A stretch of 36,753 bases of DNA, taken from the NCBI GenBank assembly GCA_021781115.1, contig JAJXXL010000332.1, forward strand, positions 1 through 36,753, written 5' to 3'. The translations under genes were made by a program, and so were the position numbers. Below the pieces are notes generated by a model. The model did not search any database and was not told where the DNA came from. It saw only the letters and a program-made list of their open reading frames with translations. How positions within the stretch are numbered: the stretch's first letter is position 1; each line of letters starts with the position of its first letter. Shown here in pieces: positions 1-8,360 of this stretch. The DNA comes from Planctomycetota bacterium (lineage in GTDB: Bacteria > Planctomycetota > Planctomycetia > Planctomycetales > Planctomycetaceae).

Positions 1-27
1 CGATACTCTCACGATTGGGCCGTCACG

Positions 28-417
28 ATGACCAAGTGGCTCATTACAAAGGCGAGCCGCGGCGTAAAATGGCAACTCGTCGAGTTTCTCGGTCCAAATG
101 GCGGCGAGTCAGCAGGCATCGTTGACTTGATGGCAATTCGCAAGGACCACGGGCAAACGTCTGGCGGAATCAGGCGAGGCGACCTCTTCGAGATCATTCT
201 TCTGCAAGTGAAGGGTGGTAATGCGAGGTGGCCGACACAGTCAGACATTGAGCGGTTGCGGCGGGTCGCCAGGCACCATCGGGCAAAATGTGTCCTGCTT
301 GCAGAGTGGAAAAAGGGGAGTCAGCCGTGTTTTTACCGCCTGACAAATCGATCGAAGCCGCGGGTCGATCTCACGCGGGAATGGGTCGAAGCGCCCCCGA
401 CCGAGGTTTTTGGATAG
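28..417 (+). CDS. Small PD-(D/E)XK-like hypothetical protein
   Basis: The product is 129 aa from the ATG at 28. The reading frame is open back to base 1, so the true start may lie outside the window. The central part reads GIVDLMAI, then after a charged loop FEIILLQVKGG, then a helix (DIERLRRVARHH) and a strand ending in LAEWKKG. An Asp on one strand followed by an E..xK-type strand (here Q-V-K) is the core pattern of the restriction-endonuclease-like fold. I recall similar short uncharacterised proteins in many bacteria, but have no functional assignment. A nuclease role is inference from the pattern. No partner methylase or toxin/antitoxin gene is visible downstream, where the DNA is non-coding for more than 700 bp. 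Confidence 0.6.
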   Translation: MTKWLITKASRGVKWQLVEFLGPNGGESAGIVDLMAIRKDHGQTSGGIRRGDLFEIILLQVKGGNARWPTQSDIERLRRVARHHRAKCVLLAEWKKGSQPCFYRLTNRSKPRVDLTREWVEAPPTEVFG

Positions 418-440
418 TATCGGCGGCCGCAACTGACACA

Positions 441-489
441 TCGTCAGCCGCGACGCAACTGGCTGGCGCGCAGCGGGTTGTACATGACG
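441..489 (+). repeat. 49-bp repeat copy 1
   Basis: It starts TCGTCAGCCGCG and ends GGGTTGTACATGACG. It aligns without gaps to copy 2 (620-668), with about five differences counted by eye, and less closely to copy 3 (888-936). The last 15 bases are identical in all three. The similarity to copy 3 continues a little downstream (TGTTCCTGAC against TGTCCCTGAC). Confidence 0.75.
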
Positions 490-619
490 GTGTTCCTGAC
501 TATGCCGCCGTCCGGGGGGAAGCACCAGAACCAGACATCCATTAACTGCGGCTGGTTCGTACCGGAACGGCCGCGTCGGCACCGCGTTTCGGCGTGTGCA
601 TCGAGTTGGCGCATCGGCA

Positions 620-668
620 TCGTCAGCCGCGGCGCAACTTGCTGGCGCATTGCGGGTTGTACATGACG
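620..668 (+). repeat. 49-bp repeat copy 2
   Basis: It reads TCGTCAGCCGCGGCGCAAC and so on, ending GGGTTGTACATGACG. It has the same length as copies 1 and 3, with no gap needed. Its downstream flank differs from theirs, which marks the right edge of the shared unit close to base 668. Confidence 0.75.
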
Positions 669-762
669 ATCCGCCCGGGTCTGACCAAAATGGTGGGCGC
701 AACGCCGCCGATTTGCAGCGTACGCGGGTGGGCTACGATGGGTGCCGATTTCGCATACTCCC

Positions 763-790
763 TGCGCGGCTCTTCGCGACGAGCCGCGCA
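763..790. repeat. Perfect inverted repeat, 10-bp stem
   Basis: The arms TGCGCGGCTC and GAGCCGCGCA are exact reverse complements, separated by an 8-nt loop (TTCGCGAC). The stem is very GC-rich but no T-run follows on either strand, so this is not a classical intrinsic terminator. It sits between repeat copies 2 and 3. Confidence 0.7.
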
Positions 791-887
791 CGAAGTAAGT
801 GGTCGAGCGAACAATAATAGTAGGGCCGACAACTCGGCGGGCACTCCCAACACCGCGTCAGGCCTCCTTGCGAGCCCGGCGTCAGGA

Positions 888-936
888 TCGTCGGACTCGG
901 CGCAACGTGTTGTTGCATTATGGGTTGTACATGACG
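888..936 (+). repeat. 49-bp repeat copy 3
   Basis: It starts TCGTCGGACTCGG and ends GGGTTGTACATGACG. It is the most diverged copy, with about ten differences from copy 2 by eye, but it has the same length and an identical 15-base 3' end. Confidence 0.7.
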
Positions 937-1156
937 CTGTCCCTGACGAAGCAGCCGCGTCAGGACGGGGCGGGCGGCGGCGACGTTTTCTTGGGGGGTG
1001 TCGGTTCGACGGTTGGCCATGGTGCGCAGGTGGGCGAATGGGGTATACAAATCTTGGGGCCGAAGCCGCGAAGGCGTCGAGAACCGAAATCGCACACAGC
1101 ACGACTGACCAGAAAACCAGGGTCTCTTTGTTTCGTTTCCTGTTCGGTTTTGAAAT

Positions 1157-2830
1157 TCATAGCCGGCCGCTACGGAACACACCGTAAATCAGCCAAATGC
1201 CCAACAGGCTCGACAGGGCGAACGTGGGAATGGTGATCCACCACGATGCACTGCCCGTGGTGCGAATGACCATGGCCGATGCGACGATCAGGGCCGACAT
1301 GACCAAGCCGATGACGATGCGGTTGCTGGATCGGTCGACTTCCGTCATGAGCTGTTCGAGGTGCCGGTGCTCCAGTTGAATTCGCAGGTCGTCGTGGCTC
1401 AGTTTTTGCAGTGTTCGCCCCAAATGGACTGGAAATTCGTGCAGCAGCCGGCCGAGTAGCCGGGCTTCGTCGAACAGTTTGCCCGCCATGCGCTGAGGGT
1501 TGTAGCGCTCGGTCACGAGGCGTTCGATGATTGGCGCCAGGTGTTCGGTCAGTTTGAACTCGGGATCGAGTTCGCGGCCCACGCCCTCGAGCGTGACAAT
1601 GGCGCGAATCAGCAGCATCAGGTCGGCGGGGTAGCGAATGCCGTGCACGGCCAGGATGTTGACAAAATCTCGCAGCAACTGGCCAACATCAATTTTTTCG
1701 AGCGGCAACCCATAATACCCGTCGATAAAATCCCGCAGGTCGCTGCGCAGCAGCGGGCGATCGATCGGGCGATAAGGCTTGCCCACCAGCAGCACCTGAT
1801 CGACCGCCCGGGCGACGTCGCCGCGAATCACGGCGGTGAGCAGGTCAATCAGTTCCTCGCGTTTTTCGTCATCAAGTCGGCCGACCATGCCGTAGTCGAT
1901 CAGGCCAATGACGCCGTCGGGCAGCACGCGGATGTTGCCGGGGTGTGGGTCGCCGTGAAACAGGCCGAATTCAAAAGCCATTTTGATAAAAATGCGAGCG
2001 CCGTTGGCAGCGACCTCGGCGGGATTCAAGCCGGCAGCGATCAGGGCGGCCCGGTCATTGACCCGCAAGCCGTCGACAAAATCCATCGTGACGACGGCTT
2101 CGGAAGTCAGTTCCCAGTAGACCTGCGGGACGAAGAGTGTGGCGTCATTGCGGAACAGTCGGCGAAATTCGTCGATCGTCCGCCCTTCGCGATAAAAATT
2201 GACTTCGCGATGGATTGAGCGGGAGAACTGACTCACCAGCCCAACGGGGTCGAATATTCCGGCTTCCGGAATATGCTTCTCGATCAACTGGGCCAATTCG
2301 GTCATCAGCGACAGATCGCGTTCCAGTTCACTCACCACGCCCGGCCGGCGGATTTTCACGGCCAGCGGCGTTCCACCAAGATGGCGTGCGCGGTGCACTT
2401 GCGCGAGCGAACCGGCGGCAAGTGGTTCGACCTCGAAACTGGCGAATAACCGTGCGGCGGGGGCTCCCAGTTCCTCTTCGAGAATGCGAACCGCCTCTGC
2501 GCCGGGAAATGGCGGCACCCGTTCCTGAAGGTGTTCGAGTTCATTGACGACGGCCGGGGGCACCAGATCGGGGCGCGTGCTGGCCAGTTGCCCGAATTTG
2601 ACAAACGTCGGCCCCAGCTCTTCCAGGGCCAGACGGATCCGCTGGGCCCGCGTCAACCGGGGGTGGGCGTCGGCCCGCCGCCGCAACACCACCCGCCGCC
2701 ACCATTGCAGGTATGGCATCAGCCGCAATTGCTCGACGACGTCGCCGAAGCCGTAGTTGAGCAGCACCGTCGCGATTTCGCGAAGGCGCCCCAGATTGCG
2801 CAGAAATCGCAACGGCGAAATGTCGAGCAC
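1157..2830 (-). CDS. ABC1/UbiB-family atypical kinase-like membrane protein
   Basis: The protein belongs to the ABC1/AarF/UbiB (ADCK) family of atypical kinases, linked in other organisms to ubiquinone or other isoprenoid-lipid metabolism. Visible signatures are the KxGQ motif (FVKFGQLASTRPDL), the Ala-rich loop (AAGSLAQVHRA), the VAIK-like lysine (LAVKIRRPG), the catalytic/metal stretch FHGDPHPGN and the DFG-like LIDYGMVG. Two hydrophobic segments at the C-terminus (VIGLVMSALIVASAMVI and TIPTFALSSLLGIWLIYGVF) should anchor it in the membrane. I chose the GTG at 2830 because AAGGA lies 6 nt upstream; the ORF track starts 18 nt earlier at a TTG. The length of 557 aa is normal. No quinone biosynthesis gene is adjacent, so the exact substrate is unknown. 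Confidence 0.9.
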   Translation of the reverse strand: MLDISPLRFLRNLGRLREIATVLLNYGFGDVVEQLRLMPYLQWWRRVVLRRRADAHPRLTRAQRIRLALEELGPTFVKFGQLASTRPDLVPPAVVNELEHLQERVPPFPGAEAVRILEEELGAPAARLFASFEVEPLAAGSLAQVHRARHLGGTPLAVKIRRPGVVSELERDLSLMTELAQLIEKHIPEAGIFDPVGLVSQFSRSIHREVNFYREGRTIDEFRRLFRNDATLFVPQVYWELTSEAVVTMDFVDGLRVNDRAALIAAGLNPAEVAANGARIFIKMAFEFGLFHGDPHPGNIRVLPDGVIGLIDYGMVGRLDDEKREELIDLLTAVIRGDVARAVDQVLLVGKPYRPIDRPLLRSDLRDFIDGYYGLPLEKIDVGQLLRDFVNILAVHGIRYPADLMLLIRAIVTLEGVGRELDPEFKLTEHLAPIIERLVTERYNPQRMAGKLFDEARLLGRLLHEFPVHLGRTLQKLSHDDLRIQLEHRHLEQLMTEVDRSSNRIVIGLVMSALIVASAMVIRTTGSASWWITIPTFALSSLLGIWLIYGVFRSGRL

Positions 2831-3207
2831 GACCTGTCCTTGAGGCAAGGGTTACAAACGGGCTGGACCGATTGTATTGCGAATTCGGCCTGAACGCGAT
2901 TGACACAAAATACCCAGGTGACCGTCTCCCCGGGCGCAGCACCTGTGCCGGGAAAGCATGCGGCACGACAAACCGCCGCGCTGTTCTGTGGAAAGTGCAC
3001 GCTCGATTCCGCCGAATGCAGGGAAACACCTCCCGCCATGCGCTGCAAACAGAACCTAAGCTTTTCAGACTAACACGGCATCCCCCCGAAATCGTCCTGC
3101 CCAAATCGCTTCACGGCGACCAGTACCGCTCGTAAGCCCCCGTTGCGTTTCGCTTGTCACGAGCAGTTCCACCAATATCCTGCCAACGCATTGCCGCCCG
3201 GTAGTCC
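2831..3207. other. Divergent intergenic region
   Basis: This region of about 375 bp lies between the divergent UbiB-like and thioredoxin-like genes and shows no credible ORF. On the minus strand a TACAAT hexamer at 2876-2871 lies about 40 nt upstream of the UbiB-like start and could be a -10 box, but no good -35 pairs with it. I saw no promoter I would defend for the rightward gene. Confidence 0.4.
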
Positions 3208-3822
3208 ATGAACCTCAAACTCCGAATCACCCCGCGCTGGCTGCCACTGACGTTTGCGTTGTGGGCGGGAGCTATTGCCGCAGGGCTGGTTCCGCTCGCA
3301 CAGCACCAGTTCACTGCGGGCGATGCGGCGACGCCACCGACGTACTGGCCGGGCGCCAGCAATATTCAGCGGACGCCGGGGCGGCCGACACTGGTGATGT
3401 TCACGCATGGCAATTGTCCCTGCACTCGCGCCAGCCTGGGCGAGCTCGACCAGATCCTGGCGCACCACCCGCACCAGCTTGATGCGTTCATCGTTGCGTT
3501 TCGCACCGAAACGACGCCCGACCCGGCTGCCGATCGAACCGGGCGTATTACGGCGACAGGTCTGGCGATGACCTTTGATGACGACGGGGCCCGCGAGGCC
3601 AACCTGTTTCAGGCACGCACGTCGGGCCAGGTCATGCTTTACGCCCACGACGGTCGATTGACGTTCAGCGGTGGAATTACCGGTTCGCGCGGTCATGCGG
3701 GTGAAAACGCGGGCCGCACGGCTGTGGAAATGCTGCTTGACGGCCAACGCGGCCCGGTCGTGACAACGCCAGTCTTCGGCTGCACGCTGCCCGCGTGTTC
3801 TGTTCGTACCAGAAGCCACTGA
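3208..3822 (+). CDS. Membrane-anchored thioredoxin-like protein with CPC motif (RedB-like)
   Basis: This 204-aa protein has one N-terminal membrane segment (about residues 11-31, LPLTFALWAGAIAAGLVPLA) that should put the rest in the periplasm. The strand LVMFTHGNCPC carries Cys70-Pro-Cys72 at the place where thioredoxin-fold proteins have CXXC, here shortened to CXC. The later stretch SGQVMLYAHDGRLTFSGGI looks like the thioredoxin beta-hairpin, although no clear cis-Pro is seen. The C-terminus has two more cysteines (C192 and C197). I recall planctomycete proteins like this annotated as RedB, which is a name without a proven function. It ends 72 nt before a histidine kinase on the same strand, so it may feed a redox or metal signal to it; that is inference. 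Confidence 0.7.
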   Translation: MNLKLRITPRWLPLTFALWAGAIAAGLVPLAQHQFTAGDAATPPTYWPGASNIQRTPGRPTLVMFTHGNCPCTRASLGELDQILAHHPHQLDAFIVAFRTETTPDPAADRTGRITATGLAMTFDDDGAREANLFQARTSGQVMLYAHDGRLTFSGGITGSRGHAGENAGRTAVEMLLDGQRGPVVTTPVFGCTLPACSVRTRSH

Positions 3823-3894
3823 TCAATCGGCAACGCTCGATGCGCGAATTGCAAAAAAGACGCTGATTTCCCCGGCACTCTCAGGATACTCCGC

Positions 3895-5529
3895 ATGTCG
3901 CCCACCACAGCCTCTCCCGAATACGACAAGTCCATTGCTGAACGGGCTGCGGTCATTTATTCGAGCAGCCTGCAGACGCTGTACCGGCAGATTGACCGCA
4001 TTTTTGCGGTGCTGATGCCGCTGCAATGGGTTGCCGGCATTGCCGCGGCGATCTGGATTTCGCCGCGTGCCTGGTCGGGTGTCGACAGCCAGATTCACCT
4101 GCACGTGTGGGCCGCCATCTTGCTCGGCGGCGTACTGTGCAGCCTGCCGATGTATCTCGTGGCGCGACTGCCGGGCCAGGCGGCGACGCGGCAGGTGATT
4201 GCGATCTCGCAGATGTTGTGGTCGGCGTTGTTGATTCACCTCACCGGGGGCCGCATCGAAACGCACTTTCACGTATTCGGCAGCCTTGCGATTCTGAGTT
4301 GTTATCGCGACTGGAGGGTGTTGGCGACAGCCACGGGCGTGATTGCGGCCGATCACCTGGTGCGCGGGTATTGGCTACCGGCATCAGTGTTTGGCGTCGA
4401 TGCGGCACCGATGTGGCGGGCGCTCGAACATGCCGGCTGGGTCGTGTTTGAAGATCTGTTTCTGGTTTGCAGCTTCCCCCAATGCCTGCGCGACGTGCGG
4501 GTGGGTGCACGGCAGCAGGCTGAACTCGAAGTCAGCCATCGCCTTGTCGAGTGCCGGGTGGAAGAGCGCACCCGCGAACTGGCGGAAACGAACGCATCGC
4601 TGGTGAGCGAAATTCGTGACCGGTGCCGGGCCGAGGAGGAATTGCGCAACCTGCAAGCCCGGCACCTCGAAACCGCCCGTCGCGCCGGCATGGCCGAAAT
4701 CGCCACGAGTGTGCTGCACAATGTGGGCAATGTGCTCAATAGCGTCAACGTGTCGGCGGGTGTCATTCGCAGCCGCCTGGAGGACTCGGGCGCGGCCGAC
4801 TTGCGGCAGGTTATCGAATGTGTCGAGCAGCACGCCGCCAACCTGGGAGAATATGTCACAAATGACCCGCGTGGCCAGCACCTGCCTGCTTTCCTGATCA
4901 CGCTGGGCCGGCAAATTGCCGACGAGACTGAGGCGACGACGGTCGAAACGGAATTGCTGATTCGCAACATCGAGCACATTAAGGGCATCGTGTCGCTGCA
5001 ACTCAGCTATGCCGGTGTATCGGGGGTGCTCGAGCAGACGTCTATCGGCGACCTCGTCGAGGATTCAATCCGAATCAACGCCGCATCGATGGACCGCCAC
5101 GACATTCAGACTGAACTCGACATCGCCGACATCCCGCCGCTGCTGGTCGAAAAGCAGAAGCTGATGCAAATCATTGTCAACCTGATCAGCAACGCGAAGT
5201 ACGCCCTGAAGGAAGGCCACCCCCCCGAAAAGCGCATGATTGTGCGGGCCGAGCGGTGCGGCGCGAACCGCATGCAGGTGCACGTCACTGACAACGGCGT
5301 AGGCATATTGCGGGAGAACCTGACGCGGATTTTTTCGCACGGGTTCACGACGCGGCAAGACGGGCATGGCTTCGGCCTGCACAGTGCCGCAAACCTGGCG
5401 CGGGAACTGGGTGGCACGCTGACTGTCAAAAGTGAGGGCTTTGGCCGCGGCGCGCAGTTCACGCTCGATATTCCACTCTCGGCAACGGCCGCCGCCGGTT
5501 ACGAGACGGCGTTAGCGCAGGGCGGTTAG
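3895..5529 (+). CDS. Multi-TM sensor histidine kinase
   Basis: The 544-aa protein has an N-terminal membrane domain of several helices up to about residue 200. It contains His-rich spots (QIHLHVW and RIETHFHVFG), followed by a coiled coil from about 205 to 265. The phosphoacceptor motif is MAEIATSVLHNVGN with His275. The ATPase domain has the N box (IIVNLISNAKYAL), G1 (DNGVGI), F box (IFSHGFTT) and G2 (GHGFGLH). It is therefore a complete kinase with no receiver of its own. The next gene, on the same strand, is a hybrid kinase beginning with a receiver, so the two probably form a phosphorelay. The membrane domain resembles one I have seen in kinases and chemoreceptors of other bacteria. Its ligand is unknown; the histidines make a metal or cofactor site possible. 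Confidence 0.9.
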   Translation: MSPTTASPEYDKSIAERAAVIYSSSLQTLYRQIDRIFAVLMPLQWVAGIAAAIWISPRAWSGVDSQIHLHVWAAILLGGVLCSLPMYLVARLPGQAATRQVIAISQMLWSALLIHLTGGRIETHFHVFGSLAILSCYRDWRVLATATGVIAADHLVRGYWLPASVFGVDAAPMWRALEHAGWVVFEDLFLVCSFPQCLRDVRVGARQQAELEVSHRLVECRVEERTRELAETNASLVSEIRDRCRAEEELRNLQARHLETARRAGMAEIATSVLHNVGNVLNSVNVSAGVIRSRLEDSGAADLRQVIECVEQHAANLGEYVTNDPRGQHLPAFLITLGRQIADETEATTVETELLIRNIEHIKGIVSLQLSYAGVSGVLEQTSIGDLVEDSIRINAASMDRHDIQTELDIADIPPLLVEKQKLMQIIVNLISNAKYALKEGHPPEKRMIVRAERCGANRMQVHVTDNGVGILRENLTRIFSHGFTTRQDGHGFGLHSAANLARELGGTLTVKSEGFGRGAQFTLDIPLSATAAAGYETALAQGG

Positions 5530-5727
5530 CAGCCCGCGGGTGTGAAAAGCCGCGTCGCAAGCCCTGCGTCAAAATCTTGACACCATCCGGGGCGCGGGGC
5601 AACCCGGCGTCTTACGGGGGAGCCAGCTTAAAGGGAAGTCGAATTGTTGCCACGCACGGCTTGCGGCTGACAGGAGCGTAAGGGCTGCGAAATCATTAAA
5701 TCAGTTTTTTTCAAAGGATGATTCACA

Positions 5728-7830
5728 ATGTCGTCTGGCATCACTGGCGTCACCGTCGAGCCGAACCTGCGGATTCTGGTCGTCGACGACAACGAGGCGA
5801 TTCACGCCGATTTTCGCAAGGTGCTCTGCGGTCCTTCGCGCACAGTAAGCAACCTCGCGGCGGCCCGCGCCGCGTTCCTGGGCGACGCGGTGCCGGTTGC
5901 GGCGCCGCGCTCGTTTGAAATTGATTCGGCGTTTCAAGGGCAGGAAGCGCTCGAGAAAGTGCGACAGGCGGTGCGGGAACAACGGCCCTATGCCATGGCG
6001 TTCGTCGATGTACGCATGCCGCCCGGCTGGGATGGCATTGAAACGGTCCGCAGAATCTGGCAGGAATACCCGCGGCTGCAAGTTGTGATTTGCACGGCGT
6101 ATTCGGATTATTCGTGGGACAAAACCGCTGAGGTGCTCACGCAGACTGATCGGCTGCTGTTTTTGAAAAAGCCGTTCGACAACATCGAAGTCAGGCAATT
6201 CGCCAGTGCGCTCACGGAAAAGTGGCGGCTGGAACGCGAAGCCGAATTTCGCGAGCAGGAACTCGAAAAGACCGTGGCCCAGCGGACTGACGAACTTCGT
6301 GAAACGTATGCCTGTTACGTCCAGTCGGAAGGGCGATATAACCTGGTCGCTGAGAATACCAGTGATATGATCAGCCGTCATGACCGCGACGGCGTGTTTC
6401 TATTCGCCTCGTCGGCCTCGCGCGTCTTGTTCGACTACGAGCCGGCGCAGCTCGTCGGGCGGAACCTGTTTGAATTCCTGAGCGCCGGCTCGGCAACCGA
6501 GCTTTGCCGTGAACAGGCCAGTACGCTTGCGGCCTGGTGCGAAGCACCGGCGACGTACCAGCTCACGCGAAAGAACGGCGGCACGGTGTGGGTTGAAACC
6601 AGCGTGCGGCAGGTATGCGACGAATCGGGCGAGCTCAGGGAGTATGTGTGCACGACACGCAATGTTTCCCGTCGCAAGCGGCTCGAACAGGAATTGGTGC
6701 ACTCGCAGAAACTCGAGGCGATGGGCCGGCTGGCCGGGGGGGTGGCGCACGATTTCAACAACCTGCTGACGATCATTCTTGGCAACACCGAACTGATTGT
6801 CGACGACGTGCCCCGCGACAGTCGGCTGCGCGAGCCGATTGATGAGATTCATGCGGCGGGGCAACGCGCCGTGGCACTCACCGAGCAATTGCTGACATTC
6901 GGCCGCGAACCACTGATTGAACACGAAGCCGTCGATCTGAACGAAGTGGTAGCACGCATGGAACGGCGGCTGCTGCCGCTGTTGGGCGACCAGATTCAGA
7001 TGGAATTCTGCCTTGATCCACGGCTACCCCGCGTGAACGCCAAGGCGTCGCAACTCGAGCAGATCCTGTTGAACCTGGCGCTCAATGCACGCGACGCCAT
7101 GCCCGATGGCGGGCGGCTGATCTGTTCGACGCACGTTGTCGAATTGCCAGACGAGTCGGCGTCTGCGCCGGCGGGCCTGCTGCCAGGGCGGTATGCTCTG
7201 CTGACGGTCGCTGATACAGGCCAAGGCATGGATGAAGCGACCAAATCGCGCGCGTTTGAACCGTTTTTCACGACAAAGCCACTGGGTGGCGGCATGGGCA
7301 TGGGCCTCGCGTTGGCGTTTGGAATCGTGCGGCAATTCGGAGGGCGGATTGACGTGGTCAGCGAACCCGATGCCGGCGCGATCTTCCGCATTGCATTGCC
7401 GCTCAGTGATCTGCCGTTGTTGGCCGAACACGCACCCAACCTGGCCTTTCGCCCGAACCGCGGCGCCGAAACCCTGCTGATTGTCGATGATCAGGACGCG
7501 GTGCGCGGCTTGGCCCGGCGGATTCTGGCCGGTCGCGGTTACCATGTGCTGGAGGCGTCGAACGGGGCCGAAGCGATGCGCATCAGCGACGAATACGAAC
7601 ACGCAATTCACCTGCTGGTCACGGATGTGATTATGCCCGAAATGAGTGGCCGACAGGTGGCAGAAAGCCTGTTGCCGCGCCGTCCGGAAATGAAGGTGCT
7701 CTTCGTGTCGGGTTATACGGCCGACGCCCTGGATGAATGCACGCTGCTCAACCCCGATGCCGACTACCTGCAAAAGCCGTATTCGCGCGATTCACTGGCC
7801 TGCCGCGTGCGTCAACTGCTGGATCGTTGA
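5728..7830 (+). CDS. Hybrid histidine kinase, REC-PAS-HisKA-HATPase-REC
   Basis: This soluble 700-aa protein has no TM segment. The first receiver starts ILVVDDNEAIHADF and has its acceptor in FVDVRMPPGWDG (Asp94) and conserved Lys in LKKPF. It has a long insert between strand 1 and strand 2. A short coiled coil follows, then a PAS domain (about 205-310, LVAENTSDMISRHDRDG). HisKA is LAGGVAHDFNNLL with His341, then come N box (LLNLALNARDAM), G1 (DTGQGM), FEPFFTTK and GMGMGLA. The second receiver at the C-terminus (LLIVDDQDAVRGLAR) has its acceptor in LVTDVIMPEMSG (Asp633) and Lys in LQKPY. There is no DNA-binding output domain, so the final target is elsewhere. Asp94 is the natural acceptor for His275 of the upstream kinase; this is inferred from gene order. 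Confidence 0.93.
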   Translation: MSSGITGVTVEPNLRILVVDDNEAIHADFRKVLCGPSRTVSNLAAARAAFLGDAVPVAAPRSFEIDSAFQGQEALEKVRQAVREQRPYAMAFVDVRMPPGWDGIETVRRIWQEYPRLQVVICTAYSDYSWDKTAEVLTQTDRLLFLKKPFDNIEVRQFASALTEKWRLEREAEFREQELEKTVAQRTDELRETYACYVQSEGRYNLVAENTSDMISRHDRDGVFLFASSASRVLFDYEPAQLVGRNLFEFLSAGSATELCREQASTLAAWCEAPATYQLTRKNGGTVWVETSVRQVCDESGELREYVCTTRNVSRRKRLEQELVHSQKLEAMGRLAGGVAHDFNNLLTIILGNTELIVDDVPRDSRLREPIDEIHAAGQRAVALTEQLLTFGREPLIEHEAVDLNEVVARMERRLLPLLGDQIQMEFCLDPRLPRVNAKASQLEQILLNLALNARDAMPDGGRLICSTHVVELPDESASAPAGLLPGRYALLTVADTGQGMDEATKSRAFEPFFTTKPLGGGMGMGLALAFGIVRQFGGRIDVVSEPDAGAIFRIALPLSDLPLLAEHAPNLAFRPNRGAETLLIVDDQDAVRGLARRILAGRGYHVLEASNGAEAMRISDEYEHAIHLLVTDVIMPEMSGRQVAESLLPRRPEMKVLFVSGYTADALDECTLLNPDADYLQKPYSRDSLACRVRQLLDR

Positions 7831-8360
7831 ACGCCGCGGATGTGCCAGCCAGTGCAGGGCCTGTGCGGTTGTCGGCTTTGTGGCTTTTGCGTTCCGGGGT
7901 GTCCTGTCGCGCCTCATTACCGGGCGCACGGCGAGACCGCACGGCATGCCATGGGTGGCGAGCCGGCAAGTGCGTCGCGGGTGGGATTGCGGGGCGGGAC
8001 GATTCAGCGCGGGCTTTCGTCGTTTGCCGGTTTCTGGTAATTCGACGCCCAGGAATCGCGGCGTCAAAGAAAAACAGGCGAAACCTTTGGCGATCGCCGG
8101 GGTTTAATAGCAATCGGGTCATTTCCGCCCGGTCGCCCAGGCGGGGCGCCGCGCCGCTGGCGGCCGCTCTGGGTCTTCATAGGGTCGCCACCGTTTTGAA
8201 CCGGGCGAAGTCCATCCGTATTCGCGGTATCCGGCAAATTCACATCGGTCATTTCGTGCCGCGGGTTGCATGACACGCAGCCGCGACTGCGGTTCGCTGG
8301 AATTGGTTCGTTTTTCACTGGCAGGCGTGCGGGTTCGACCTGCACCTGAGACAGGGTTTC
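7831..8360. other. Gene-free stretch before the NRPS-like gene
   Basis: This 530-bp stretch has no ORF I would accept; candidates in several frames overlap each other and lack domains. It contains GC-rich self-complementary patches (around 8140-8170) but no clear terminator. It ends with a weak ribosome-binding site (ACAGGG) just upstream of the ATG at 8361. Its length suggests the downstream gene has its own promoter, but I could not place one. Confidence 0.4.

Larger units (their letters stand above)
418..1156. other. Gene-free stretch with repeats
   Basis: This stretch of about 740 bp lies between two convergent genes. The ORFs here overlap each other in several frames, look like GC-rich random translation (Arg/Ala/Ser/Pro-rich) and show no recognisable domain. 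It holds three gapless copies of a 49-bp repeat and one perfect 10-bp-stem inverted repeat, listed separately. It may be the remains of a small mobile or duplicated element. Confidence 0.6.

Noticed and set aside
594-1187. 197-aa plus-strand ORF in the first gene-free stretch
   Set aside because: It spans two repeat copies and the hairpin, is Arg/Ser/Ala-rich, overlaps the UbiB-like stop, has no ribosome-binding site and shows no domain. Several other ORFs overlap it equally well.
5705-5711. T-run as an intrinsic terminator between the two kinases
   Set aside because: No stable hairpin precedes it, and it lies only about 17 nt upstream of the next start codon.
7737-8273. 178-aa plus-strand ORF
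   Set aside because: It begins inside the hybrid kinase gene in another frame and runs into the gene-free stretch. It has no domain, and its composition matches random GC-rich translation.
8262-8280. Possible fourth copy of the 49-bp repeat (GCGGGTTGCATGAC)
   Set aside because: Only about a dozen bases match GCGGGTTGTACATGACG, with a 2-base gap, and the flanks do not align.
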